Positions 1-6,804 of a stretch of DNA of 15,650 nucleotides are shown here, in pieces; the first letter of the stretch is position 1; each line of letters begins with the position of its first letter. Source of the stretch: Roseitalea sp964606055. Its GTDB lineage: Bacteria; Pseudomonadota; Alphaproteobacteria; Rhizobiales; Rhizobiaceae. The translations under genes and the position numbers were made by a program. The notes under the pieces were generated by a model. The model was not told the DNA's origin. It worked only from the letters and a program-made list of their open reading frames with translations, and searched no databases. Location: the NCBI GenBank assembly GCA_964606055.1, contig CAZSFA010000065.1, positions 1-15,650 of the forward strand. Reading direction: 5' to 3'.

Positions 1-1
1 C

Positions 2-877
2 GACGCACGCCTCGCCGACGGCAGCCGCGTCAACGTCATCGCGCCACCGCTGGCCATCGACGGCACCGCGCTGACCATCCGCAAGTTCAAGAAGGACAAG
101 CTGACGCTCGACCAGCTGGTCAACTTCGGGTCGATCTCGCCCGAGGGCGCCACGCTATTGCAGATCATCGGGCGCGTGCGCTGCAACGTCGTTATCTCGG
201 GTGGCACCGGTTCGGGCAAGACCACGCTGCTCAACTGTCTGACCCGCTACATCGATCACGACGAACGCATCATCACCTGCGAGGACTCGGCCGAACTGCA
301 ACTGCAGCAGCCGCATGTCGTACGCCTTGAAACCCGCCCGCCCAATCTTGAAGGCGAGGGACAGATCACCATGCGCGATCTGGTCAAGAACTGCCTGCGC
401 ATGCGGCCCGAGCGGATCATCGTCGGCGAGGTGCGTGGGCCGGAGGTGTTCGATCTCCTGCAGGCGATGAACACCGGCCATGACGGCTCGATGGGCACGC
501 TCCACGCCAACAGCCCGCGCGAATGCCTCAGCCGCATGGAATCGATGATTGCCATGGGTGGCTTTTCGCTGCCGCAGCGCACCGTGCGTGAGATCATCGT
601 CGGTTCGGTCGACGTGATCATCCAGGCCGCGCGCCTGCGCGACGGCTCGCGCCGGATCACCCACGTCACCGAGGTGATCGGGATGGAGGGCGACGTCATC
701 ATCACCCAGGACCTGATGCTCTACGACATGCAGGGCGAGGACGCCAACGGCAAGATCCTGGGCAAGCACCGTTCGACCGGCATCGGCAGACCAGCCATGT
801 GGGACCGCGCCCGCTATTTCGGCGAGGACCAGCGGCTCGCATCGGCGATGGACGCCATGGAACAGATCCAGGGCTGA
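2..877 (+). CDS. cpaF: Tad/Flp pilus secretion ATPase CpaF (TadA), 3' part
   Basis: This is the C-terminal 291 residues of the type II/IV secretion-family ATPase that powers assembly of Flp (Tad) pili at the cytoplasmic face of the inner membrane. The reading frame is open from base 2, so the start lies left of the window. In the visible part, residues 67-74 form the Walker A loop (GGTGSGKT), 91-99 the Asp box (ITCEDSAEL), 138-146 the Walker B-like region (RIIVGEVRG) and 159-171 the His box (GHDGSMGTLHANS). All catalytic elements are intact. CpaF proteins are usually around 450-500 residues, so roughly the N-terminal third is missing because of the window edge, not decay. The gene is followed after 32 bp by tadB and then tadC, the usual order of the cpa/tad operon. 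I am very sure of the family and of the pilus context. Confidence 0.96.
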   Translation, partial: DARLADGSRVNVIAPPLAIDGTALTIRKFKKDKLTLDQLVNFGSISPEGATLLQIIGRVRCNVVISGGTGSGKTTLLNCLTRYIDHDERIITCEDSAELQLQQPHVVRLETRPPNLEGEGQITMRDLVKNCLRMRPERIIVGEVRGPEVFDLLQAMNTGHDGSMGTLHANSPRECLSRMESMIAMGGFSLPQRTVREIIVGSVDVIIQAARLRDGSRRITHVTEVIGMEGDVIITQDLMLYDMQGEDANGKILGKHRSTGIGRPAMWDRARYFGEDQRLASAMDAMEQIQG

Positions 878-909
878 TCGATGGTCGCGCCCGACGATGG
901 AGCACGCAA

Positions 910-1929
910 ATGAACCTGGCAGGCATACCCGTTGAGGTGATTGCCATCGTCGTGCTCGCCGCGCTCGGCGTCGGCGGCGTGCTCTATGCGATCTTCTTCA
1001 ACGCCATCGATCAGGAAAGCCAGCGCAACCGCCGGCTGGCGACCGTCAAGACCGCCTCCACCGATTCGGCGTCGCGCAAGGCGGCCGCCGACCGCGTCAA
1101 TGAGGGCCAGCGCCGGCGCAAGCAGGTCGCTGAAAGCCTGTCCGATCTGGAAGCGCGCACCAGGGCGCGCGAGAAGCACATCACCAGCCCGTCGCTGAAG
1201 CGCCAGATCCAGCAGGCCGGGCTCAAGTTCGATGTGCGCACCTTCTACATGGTGTCGATTGGCTTTGGCGCCATCGCGGCCGGACTGGCGTTCGTCCTGG
1301 GCGTGCCGGCGCACTACAGCGCCGGCGTGTTCTTTGCCGCATCCTTTGGCCTGCCGCGCTGGATCATCATGTTCCTGCGCAAGCGCCGCATGGCGCAGTT
1401 CCTTGAAGAGTTTCCCAACGCCATCGACGTGATCGTGCGCGCCATCAAGTCCGGACTGCCGCTCAATGACGGCATCCGGCTGATCGCGACCGAGGCGCGC
1501 GAGCCGGTCAGGAGCGAGTTCGAGCGGATCGTGGAGGCGCAACAGCTGGGGGTGTCGACGCCCGAGGCATGCCAGCGCATGTACGAGCACATGCCCGTAC
1601 CCGAGGCCAACTTCTTCGCCATCGTCATCCAGATCCAGCAGCAGGCCGGCGGCAACCTGTCCGAGGCGCTCGGCAACCTGTCCAAGGTGCTGCGCGCGCG
1701 CAAGCAGATGAAGGCCAAGGTGTCGGCAATGTCGATGGAGGCCAAGGCATCGGCCGCGATCATCGGCTCGCTGCCGCCGATCGTGACGCTGCTCGTCTAC
1801 CTGACCAGCCCCGACTACATCATGCTGCTGTTCACCACCGACACCGGCAACCTCATCATCGGCGTCTCGCTGATCTGGATGAGCATCGGCATCTTCGTCA
1901 TGCGCCAGATGATCAACTTCGAAGTGTGA
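910..1929 (+). CDS. tadB: Tad pilus inner-membrane platform protein TadB (CpaG)
   Basis: This 339-residue integral membrane protein belongs to the T2SF (GspF) family. With TadC it forms the inner-membrane platform that couples the CpaF ATPase to pilin assembly. Hydrophobic segments are visible at about 8-29, 113-130, 136-156, 284-302 and 313-333. The T2SF cytoplasmic domain spans about 165-290, with the typical FPNAIDVIVRAIKSG stretch at 168-182 and QAGGNLSEALGNLSKVLRAR at 245-264. A basic, Arg/Lys-rich cytoplasmic stretch (38-100) follows the first membrane segment. The frame stays open further upstream, but ATG 910 is preferred because GGAG (899-902) lies 7 nt before it and because it places a hydrophobic segment at the N-terminus. 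An upstream start would overlap cpaF. The TGA stop at 1927-1929 is 9 bases from the tadC start. Confidence 0.95.
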   Translation: MNLAGIPVEVIAIVVLAALGVGGVLYAIFFNAIDQESQRNRRLATVKTASTDSASRKAAADRVNEGQRRRKQVAESLSDLEARTRAREKHITSPSLKRQIQQAGLKFDVRTFYMVSIGFGAIAAGLAFVLGVPAHYSAGVFFAASFGLPRWIIMFLRKRRMAQFLEEFPNAIDVIVRAIKSGLPLNDGIRLIATEAREPVRSEFERIVEAQQLGVSTPEACQRMYEHMPVPEANFFAIVIQIQQQAGGNLSEALGNLSKVLRARKQMKAKVSAMSMEAKASAAIIGSLPPIVTLLVYLTSPDYIMLLFTTDTGNLIIGVSLIWMSIGIFVMRQMINFEV

Positions 1930-1938
1930 GGCCGGGCC

Positions 1939-2943
1939 ATGCCGTCAGACATCGTCGCAACCGTCACCTCTCCGCAATTCATCTTCGCGCTGCTGGTCTC
2001 GATCAGCGTCTTTGCGACGCTGCTCACCTTGCTGACCAGCGTGATGGGTGGCGATCAGCTCAAGTCGCGCATGCGCACGGTCGCGCTTGAGCGCGAGCAA
2101 ATCCGCGCCCGCGAACGCGCACGTCTGGCCACGGACAGTCAGATGAGCCGTGGCTCCTTGCGCATGGATCAGGAGCGCTTCGGTGGCATCAAGGGCATCG
2201 TCGAACGCCTCGACCTGCGCAAGATGCTCGCCGACGACGAGACCGTCGCCAAGCTGCGCATGGCCGGCTATCGCGGTCAGCAGCCGCTGACGATCTTTCT
2301 GTTCGCCCGCTTCATCCTGCCGTTCGTGTTCCTCACCGGCGGCGTGATCTACGTTTTCGGCCTTGGCAACATGGCCGAGCACTCGACGTTCATGCGCGTT
2401 TTCGTCTGCATCGCTTGCGCCTATGCGGGCTTTTACATGCCCAACCTCTACGTCAGCAACCTTGCCAGCAAGCGCAAGGACTCAATCCGCAAGGCCTGGC
2501 CGGACGCGCTCGATCTGATGTTGATCTGCGTGGAGGCGGGCATGTCGATCGAAGCGGCGTTCCGGCGCGTTTCCGAGGAAATCGGCGCCCAGTCGATTCC
2601 GTTGGCCGAGGAGATGGTGCTGGTCGGTGCCGAATTGTCCTACCTGTCGCAACGCCGCCAGGCCTATGACAACCTGACCAAGCGAACCGGCCTTGAATCG
2701 GTGCAGGCGGTGTCACAGGCGCTCATTCAGGCCGAGCGTTACGGCACGCCGATCGGTGCGGCGCTGCGCGTGCTCGCAGCCGAAAGCCGTGAGCAGCGCA
2801 TGACCGCCGCCGAGAAGAAGGCAGCCGCGCTGCCGCCGAAACTCACCGTGCCGATGATCTTGTTCTTCCTGCCGGTCCTGTTCGGCGTGATCCTCGGACC
2901 CGCCGGCATTCAGGTCTCGGCGCAGGGCGGCATCTTCGGGTGA
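1939..2943 (+). CDS. tadC: Tad pilus inner-membrane platform protein TadC (CpaH)
   Basis: This is the second T2SF-family platform protein of the Tad pilus, 334 residues, expected to work as a partner of TadB in the inner membrane. Membrane segments are visible at about 14-35, 118-142, 152-171 and 303-321. The T2SF domain covers about 188-315 and begins with the family-typical PDALDLMLICVEAGMS (188-203). The 45-65 region is strongly charged and could be helical in the cytoplasm. The ATG at 1939 follows the tadB stop by 9 bases, and a GAGG overlapping that stop (1928-1931) lies 7 nt before it, so tadB and tadC are probably translationally linked. The gene ends 23 bases before a strong GC-rich hairpin and converges on tadD, so it is the last plus-strand gene of the pilus operon. 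Confidence 0.95.
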   Translation: MPSDIVATVTSPQFIFALLVSISVFATLLTLLTSVMGGDQLKSRMRTVALEREQIRARERARLATDSQMSRGSLRMDQERFGGIKGIVERLDLRKMLADDETVAKLRMAGYRGQQPLTIFLFARFILPFVFLTGGVIYVFGLGNMAEHSTFMRVFVCIACAYAGFYMPNLYVSNLASKRKDSIRKAWPDALDLMLICVEAGMSIEAAFRRVSEEIGAQSIPLAEEMVLVGAELSYLSQRRQAYDNLTKRTGLESVQAVSQALIQAERYGTPIGAALRVLAAESREQRMTAAEKKAAALPPKLTVPMILFFLPVLFGVILGPAGIQVSAQGGIFG

Positions 2944-2965
2944 TCGCGATTTGATCTGCCGTACC

Positions 2966-2994
2966 GCGCGACCGGCCTGACGGCCGGCACGCGC
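2966..2994 (+). terminator. GC-rich hairpin after tadC, possible terminator
   Basis: An inverted repeat lies 23 bases after the tadC stop: GCGCG (2966-2970), one unpaired base, CCGGCC (2972-2977), a TGAC loop, GGCCGG (2982-2987), two unpaired bases, CGCGC (2990-2994). That is 11 GC pairs with a small internal loop. There is no T-run on either side, so it is not a textbook intrinsic terminator. It could act as a 3'-end stabiliser, a bidirectional pause element between the convergent tadC and tadD, or part of a Rho-assisted end. A smaller perfect hairpin (5-bp stem, 5-base loop) lies at 3060-3074. Confidence 0.4.
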
Positions 2995-3130
2995 GCCTCG
3001 CCGTCGGCCGGTAAGCTACACCCATTATTGGCGATCTGAACGATCCAAGGACCGTCGCCGGACGCGCGCCGTCCTGAAGGGTGAATGCGGGCGCGGGAAG
3101 AGCGAAGTGCGGGGAGGGCGGAAAGCGCGC

Positions 3131-4000
3131 TCAGCCGGCGTCGTCTTCCTGCTCCAACTGGCTCCAGGCGTTCTGCTGCGACAGCATCTGCCGCAGATAG
3201 GCGACATTGGCCTCGGCCTGCTGCGGCGACAACTCGCGCCGGGCAATGGCTTCGGCCTCGTCGAACCGGCCCTGCAGCCCGACCGACAGCGCCAGGTTCT
3301 GCCGAACCCTGCTGTCGGCACGCGGATGCTGCACGGCCGATCGCAGGTATTGCTCGGCTGCGGGCAGTTCGCCCTGCAGGATGTGGCTCATCGCCATGTT
3401 CGACAGGATCGTGGGTTCTCCCGGCGCCAGATCGAGCGCTTTGCCGTAGCGCTCACGGGCCTGATCGGGCCGTCCGGTCTGGTCGTAGATCGCCCCTTCG
3501 GCCGACAACAGACGCCAGTCCGGCCGCGTCGGGTCCTGCGCGCGCTGGATCGCATCCAGCGCCGCGGTGAACTGGCCGGCGCCGGCCAGCGCCTTGCCGA
3601 ACGCGGCGAGCACCTGCCTGTCCTCGGGATGCTGGATGGCCGCCTTGCGCATCACCGCAAGCGCCTGCTCATTGTAGCCGTTCATGCCAAGGATGGTGGC
3701 GTAGGCCATCGCGACGTCCCGGTCTTCGGGATTGCGATCATAGCTTTGGCCGTAACTGGCCATGGCCTGGCGCAGTTCGGGTGCGCTCATCTGCGCGATC
3801 GGCGCGTTGGCGCTCACCGAACCGGTGCTCATGTTGTCGGTGGCGCAGCCCACGGCAGCCGAGGCCGCAAGGGCGACGACGGCCAGTTTGAGGCCGATGC
3901 GGGGCCGTGCAGCTGGTCGCGGTGAGGATGCGGGGTACAGGTTCGAGCGGTGCTCGCCTGAATGGTTGCTGGCTGCCCCGTCTTTGCCCGACCCGTTCAT
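3131..4000 (-). CDS. tadD: TadD-like TPR lipoprotein of the Tad pilus system
   Basis: This 289-residue protein has a lipoprotein signal and tetratricopeptide repeats, matching TadD, the outer-membrane-associated pilot-type protein of Flp/Tad secretion systems. A hydrophobic stretch at 37-50 ends in the lipobox A-V-G-C with the acylated Cys at 52. TPR-like helices with the usual A/G/Y/A pattern cover about 93-260, and the C-terminus is acidic (QLEQEDDAG). The start at 4000 is chosen because GGGAG (4006-4010) lies 5 nt before an ATG. An in-frame TTG at 4057 also has a GGGAGA 5 nt upstream and would add 19 residues. Even from 4000, about 36 polar residues precede the hydrophobic core, which is long for a lipoprotein signal. 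The gene converges on tadC and is transcribed separately from the pilus operon. The upstream region carries a CtrA-like site at 4085-4106. Confidence 0.87.
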   Translation of the reverse strand: MNGSGKDGAASNHSGEHRSNLYPASSPRPAARPRIGLKLAVVALAASAAVGCATDNMSTGSVSANAPIAQMSAPELRQAMASYGQSYDRNPEDRDVAMAYATILGMNGYNEQALAVMRKAAIQHPEDRQVLAAFGKALAGAGQFTAALDAIQRAQDPTRPDWRLLSAEGAIYDQTGRPDQARERYGKALDLAPGEPTILSNMAMSHILQGELPAAEQYLRSAVQHPRADSRVRQNLALSVGLQGRFDEAEAIARRELSPQQAEANVAYLRQMLSQQNAWSQLEQEDDAG

Positions 4001-4005
4001 GCGCG

Positions 4006-4010
4006 CTCCC
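4006..4010 (-). promoter_or_regulatory. Ribosome binding site deciding the tadD start
   Basis: On the minus strand this reads GGGAG, 5 nt before the ATG at 4000. It favours that start over the TTG at 4057, although the TTG also has a GGGAGA (4063-4068) at the same spacing. Confidence 0.6.
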
Positions 4011-4084
4011 AATCGGGCGCGGCCATTGGTGTTGAAAAAGGGCGCGCGCCACCGCAATCGTTTCTCCCGTCAGGCAATATTCTG

Positions 4085-4106
4085 TTAACCCTAACGCATG
4101 GTTAAC
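4085..4106. promoter_or_regulatory. CtrA-like binding site between tadD and the M17 peptidase gene
   Basis: On the plus strand CTAA-N7-TTAAC occupies 4091-4106, one mismatch from the known CtrA consensus TTAA-N7-TTAAC. The minus strand reads TTAACCAT at 4098-4105, which matches the CtrA half-site. A further TTAACC lies at 4085-4090, so GTTAACC-N9-GGTTAAC forms a perfect 7-bp inverted repeat (4084-4106). The site covers the ATG of the M17 gene (4098-4100) and lies about 85-105 bp upstream of the tadD start. CtrA is a known regulator of pilus genes in Caulobacter, so control of tadD is plausible, and repression of the peptidase gene is also possible. Binding is inferred from sequence only. Confidence 0.5.
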
Positions 4107-5498
4107 TCTTCTCCCTCCGCCTCGCCGAAGATCGACGGCGATCTGCTCATCCAGCCCGACCACACATCGTCCGCCCGCCCGGTCTGGGTGCACGGCGGGG
4201 ACGGTGTGCCGGACGCCGTCAGCGCCTGGGCCGATGCCGTCGGCTTCAAGGCCGATTCCGGATCGGTGCTGATTGTTCCCAATGACGATGGTCGCGCGCC
4301 GGCGGCCGCACTCGTCGCGCTCGGCAAGACGCCCGACCCGCTGGCATGCGGCGCGCTGGCAACGAAGCTTCCGGCCGGCGACTGGTTCATCGCCAATCCC
4401 GATGCAACCGACATCGCGTTGGCGACGCTCGGTTTCTGCCTTGGAGCCTACCGGTTCGATCGGTATCGCGACCACCCGGTGCGCGGCGTCCGGCTCGTTA
4501 TGGACGGGCGGGTTGACGGGCCGGCCCTGATCGCGGCGGCGGAAGCGGTGTGGATGACCCGCGACCTGGTCAACACCCCCACCAACGACATGGGGCCGGA
4601 CGCCATCGAAGCGGCGGCGCGGGCCATCGCCGCACGCGGCAACGCCGCGATCGACGTGATCGAGGGCGACGCGCTCCTCGAACACAATTTCCCCATGGTT
4701 CACGCGGTTGGGCGCGCATCGGCCATCGCCCCGCGCCTGATCGACATGACGTGGGGCAACGACACGGCGCCCAGGGTCACGCTCGTCGGCAAGGGCGTCG
4801 CGTTCGATACCGGCGGCGTCGACATCAAGCCGGCCAGCGCCATGCGCAACATGAAGAAGGACATGGGTGGCGCCGCCAACGTTCTGGGGCTGGCGCGGAT
4901 GATCATGGATGCCGGGCTGGATGTGCGCCTGCGCGTTCTCATACCGGCTGTCGAGAACGCCATCGCCGGCAACGCCTTTCGGCCCGGCGATGTCTATCCC
5001 ACGCGCAAGGGCGTTACCGTCGAGATCGGCCACACCGATGCCGAAGGACGGCTGATTCTGGCCGATGCCCTGACGCTGGCCGGCGAGGAGAAGCCGGACC
5101 TGATCGTCGACATGGCAACGCTGACGGGCGCTGCCCGCGTCGCGCTCGGGCCGGCGATCGCACCGTTCTACACCGATGGCGACGACCTTGCCGGCGCGAT
5201 TGCGTCGGCTTCCGCGGCGTCCCGCGATCCGATGTGGAGGCTGCCCTTGTGGCGCGGCTACGAGGCGAACCTGTCCTCGACCGTTGCCGACTGCTGCAAC
5301 GTGACCACCGACGGCTTTGCCGGCTCGGTGACGGCGGCGCTGTTCCTCGCCAGGTTCGTCGACGACCCGACGCGCTGGGTGCATTGCGATCTGTTTGCCT
5401 GGAACCCGACCGCCAAACCCCATGCGCCGGTCGGCGGAGAGGCGCAGGCAATCCGCGCGCTTTTTGCAATGATCGCCGAACGCTACCCGGCCCGCTGA
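4098..5498 (+). CDS. M17 leucyl aminopeptidase family protein
   Basis: This is a 466-residue cytosolic dizinc metallopeptidase that removes N-terminal residues from peptides. The C-terminal catalytic domain (about 150-466) has every expected ligand: K232 in VGKG, D237 in FDTGG, D255 in KKDMGG, D314 and E316 in TDAEGR, plus the catalytic K244 and R318. The distances between these residues match those I know for E. coli PepA (K270, D275, K282, D293, D352, E354, R356). The signature that is normally NTDAEGRL reads HTDAEGRL here (H312). At 466 residues it is shorter than PepA (503), mainly in the N-terminal domain. The ATG at 4098 lacks a clear Shine-Dalgarno and lies inside a CtrA-like site. The gene is divergent from tadD and lies 89 bases upstream of the marR-like and NlpC/P60 genes, which suggests a shared role in peptide breakdown, perhaps of cell-wall peptides. 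The exact substrate cannot be told from sequence. Confidence 0.93.
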   Translation: MVNSSPSASPKIDGDLLIQPDHTSSARPVWVHGGDGVPDAVSAWADAVGFKADSGSVLIVPNDDGRAPAAALVALGKTPDPLACGALATKLPAGDWFIANPDATDIALATLGFCLGAYRFDRYRDHPVRGVRLVMDGRVDGPALIAAAEAVWMTRDLVNTPTNDMGPDAIEAAARAIAARGNAAIDVIEGDALLEHNFPMVHAVGRASAIAPRLIDMTWGNDTAPRVTLVGKGVAFDTGGVDIKPASAMRNMKKDMGGAANVLGLARMIMDAGLDVRLRVLIPAVENAIAGNAFRPGDVYPTRKGVTVEIGHTDAEGRLILADALTLAGEEKPDLIVDMATLTGAARVALGPAIAPFYTDGDDLAGAIASASAASRDPMWRLPLWRGYEANLSSTVADCCNVTTDGFAGSVTAALFLARFVDDPTRWVHCDLFAWNPTAKPHAPVGGEAQAIRALFAMIAERYPAR

Positions 5499-5549
5499 TG
5501 GAACATCGGCGTCCGGCGCTTGCGCCCGACCGCTCCAATGCTCCATATT

Positions 5550-5570
5550 GAAACGGTTCCGAAACGTTTC
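5550..5570. promoter_or_regulatory. Palindromic operator candidate upstream of the marR-like gene
   Basis: GAAACG (5550-5555) and CGTTTC (5565-5570) form an inverted repeat with a 9-bp spacer. GAAACG recurs at 5561-5566, so GAAACGTTTC (5561-5570) is itself a perfect 10-bp palindrome. The element ends 17 bases before the ATG of the MarR-type regulator. MarR proteins are dimers that usually bind such palindromes near their own promoters, so autoregulation is a reasonable inference. I see no convincing -35/-10 pair here. Confidence 0.4.
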
Positions 5571-5587
5571 TGTGGTCCTGTCAGCCG

Positions 5588-5938
5588 ATGGCGGTCACCC
5601 TCAAACCCAGCCAGGCATTGTCGCTGTGGCACAAGGTCTCGCTCAGCGAGGTGCGCGACAGCGCTCCCGACCTGACGACGCGCCAGGCTGCGATTCTCCT
5701 GACGATCTATCTGGACCCGCCGCCGCACACGGTGCGCGGCCTTGCGGCGCATCTGGGCGTGACCAAGCCTGTGATCACGCGGGCCCTCGACACGATGGGC
5801 ACGATGAAACTGGTCACGCGGCACCGCGATCCGCGCGACCGGCGCAACGTCGTGATCGCGCGCACGGTTGAGGGTGCCTTGTATCTGGAGCGCTTCGCCG
5901 ATGTGATCATCGCCCGAGCGGCCGAACTGCCGGCATGA
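5588..5938 (+). CDS. Short MarR-type winged-helix transcriptional regulator
   Basis: This 116-residue DNA-binding protein has the MarR winged helix-turn-helix. The helix-turn-helix lies at about 47-73 (LAAHLGVTKPVITRALDTM at 52-70) and is followed by the wing with the characteristic DPRDRR (81-86). MarR proteins are usually 140-160 residues. Here both terminal dimerisation helices look short, so dimer contacts may be reduced or different. The ATG at 5588 has no clear Shine-Dalgarno, and no ATG, GTG or TTG lies in frame over the preceding 10 codons. A palindromic element ends 17 bases before the start. The stop overlaps the ATG of the C40 peptidase gene (ATGA, 5935-5938), so the two are probably translated together, and that peptidase gene and its neighbours are the likely targets. 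The effector ligand is unknown. Confidence 0.85.
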   Translation: MAVTLKPSQALSLWHKVSLSEVRDSAPDLTTRQAAILLTIYLDPPPHTVRGLAAHLGVTKPVITRALDTMGTMKLVTRHRDPRDRRNVVIARTVEGALYLERFADVIIARAAELPA

Positions 5939-6804
5939 GTAAACCGCTCGATCCTCGCCTTCACGCGTTTCGGCCCGATCTGGCCGATCTCCGGCTCAAG
6001 GGCCGGATTGCCGCCGATCGCTTCGTTGAAGGCGTTTTGCACCGCGTGATCGACCCGGTGGCCGATCTGCGCCGGGCGCCGCGCGGCGATGCGGGCACCG
6101 ACACACAGGTGCTGCATGGCGACATGGTGCGCGTCTTCGACGTCGCCGAAGGCTGGGCTTGGGCGCAGGCCGAACGCGACGGCTATGTCGGCTATCTGGG
6201 CGCGAACGCGCTGACTGCCGGCGACGACCCCGGCGGCACGCCGCATCGGGTGATCGCGCCGCGCACGTTCCTTTACGTCGAACCGGATTTGAAGCGTCCT
6301 GTGGGCGGCTGGCTGTCCATGGGCTCGACGGTGCATGTTGTCGACACGGCCACGACGCGCGGCACTGCCTATGCGCGACTGGCCAATGGCCTGTTCTGCG
6401 CGTCCGTGCATCTGGGTGCCCGGTCCGATCGTGCCTCCGACTATGTCGCCGTCGCCGAGCAACTCGTGCATGTGCCTTATCTGTGGGGCGGCACGTCAGG
6501 CGCTGGCGTTGACTGTTCGGGGCTCGTTCAGCTTGCCATGCGCATGGCCGGGCGGACGGTGCTGCGTGACACCGACATGCAGGAGACAACGATCGGCACG
6601 GCGATCGATCCGGCGGACGGTCTGGCGCGCGGCGATCTGGTGTTCTGGAAAGGCCATGTCGGCATCATGTGCGACGCGGACAGGCTGCTGCACGCCAACG
6701 GCACCGACATGGCTGTGACGATCGAGCCGCTCGAGCGGGCGATCACCCGTATCGCGCCGGTCTATGGCCCGCCGACGCGTTACCGGCGGCCTGCCGATCA
6801 GTAG
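5935..6804 (+). CDS. NlpC/P60 (C40) cysteine peptidase with N-terminal SH3-like domains
   Basis: This 289-residue peptidase probably cleaves gamma-D-Glu-diamino-acid bonds in cell-wall peptides. The catalytic domain (about 165-289) has the Cys in GVDCSGL (C194), the His in GHVGIM (H241) and a third polar residue in LLHANG (H253), the Cys-His-His arrangement of YkfC-like enzymes. Two SH3b-like regions precede it at about 38-95 and 105-160, as in YkfC. No signal peptide or membrane segment is visible, so it should act in the cytoplasm on imported or recycled peptides rather than on the intact wall. The start codon overlaps the stop of the marR-like gene (ATGA). The M17 aminopeptidase upstream would supply a complementary activity. 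The 3' end overlaps the convergent ghrA gene by 7 bp. The family call is firm; the substrate is inferred from YkfC. Confidence 0.92.
   Translation: MSKPLDPRLHAFRPDLADLRLKGRIAADRFVEGVLHRVIDPVADLRRAPRGDAGTDTQVLHGDMVRVFDVAEGWAWAQAERDGYVGYLGANALTAGDDPGGTPHRVIAPRTFLYVEPDLKRPVGGWLSMGSTVHVVDTATTRGTAYARLANGLFCASVHLGARSDRASDYVAVAEQLVHVPYLWGGTSGAGVDCSGLVQLAMRMAGRTVLRDTDMQETTIGTAIDPADGLARGDLVFWKGHVGIMCDADRLLHANGTDMAVTIEPLERAITRIAPVYGPPTRYRRPADQ

Noticed and set aside
3060..3074. Perfect hairpin GGACG-CGCGC-CGTCC in the tadC-tadD gap as a tadD terminator
   Set aside because: The stem is only 5 bp with no T-run, and such palindromes are expected by chance at this GC content. It is mentioned only with the stronger hairpin nearby.
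5515..5526. GGCGC/GCGCC inverted repeat after the M17 gene as a terminator
   Set aside because: The loop would be too small for a stable stem beyond 4 bp and no T-run follows.
3738..5546. A 602-codon open frame on the minus strand opposite the M17 gene
   Set aside because: It is opposite a gene with all M17 catalytic residues. Its translation is Arg/Gly/Asp-rich with no recognisable domain, as expected for a shadow frame in GC-rich DNA.
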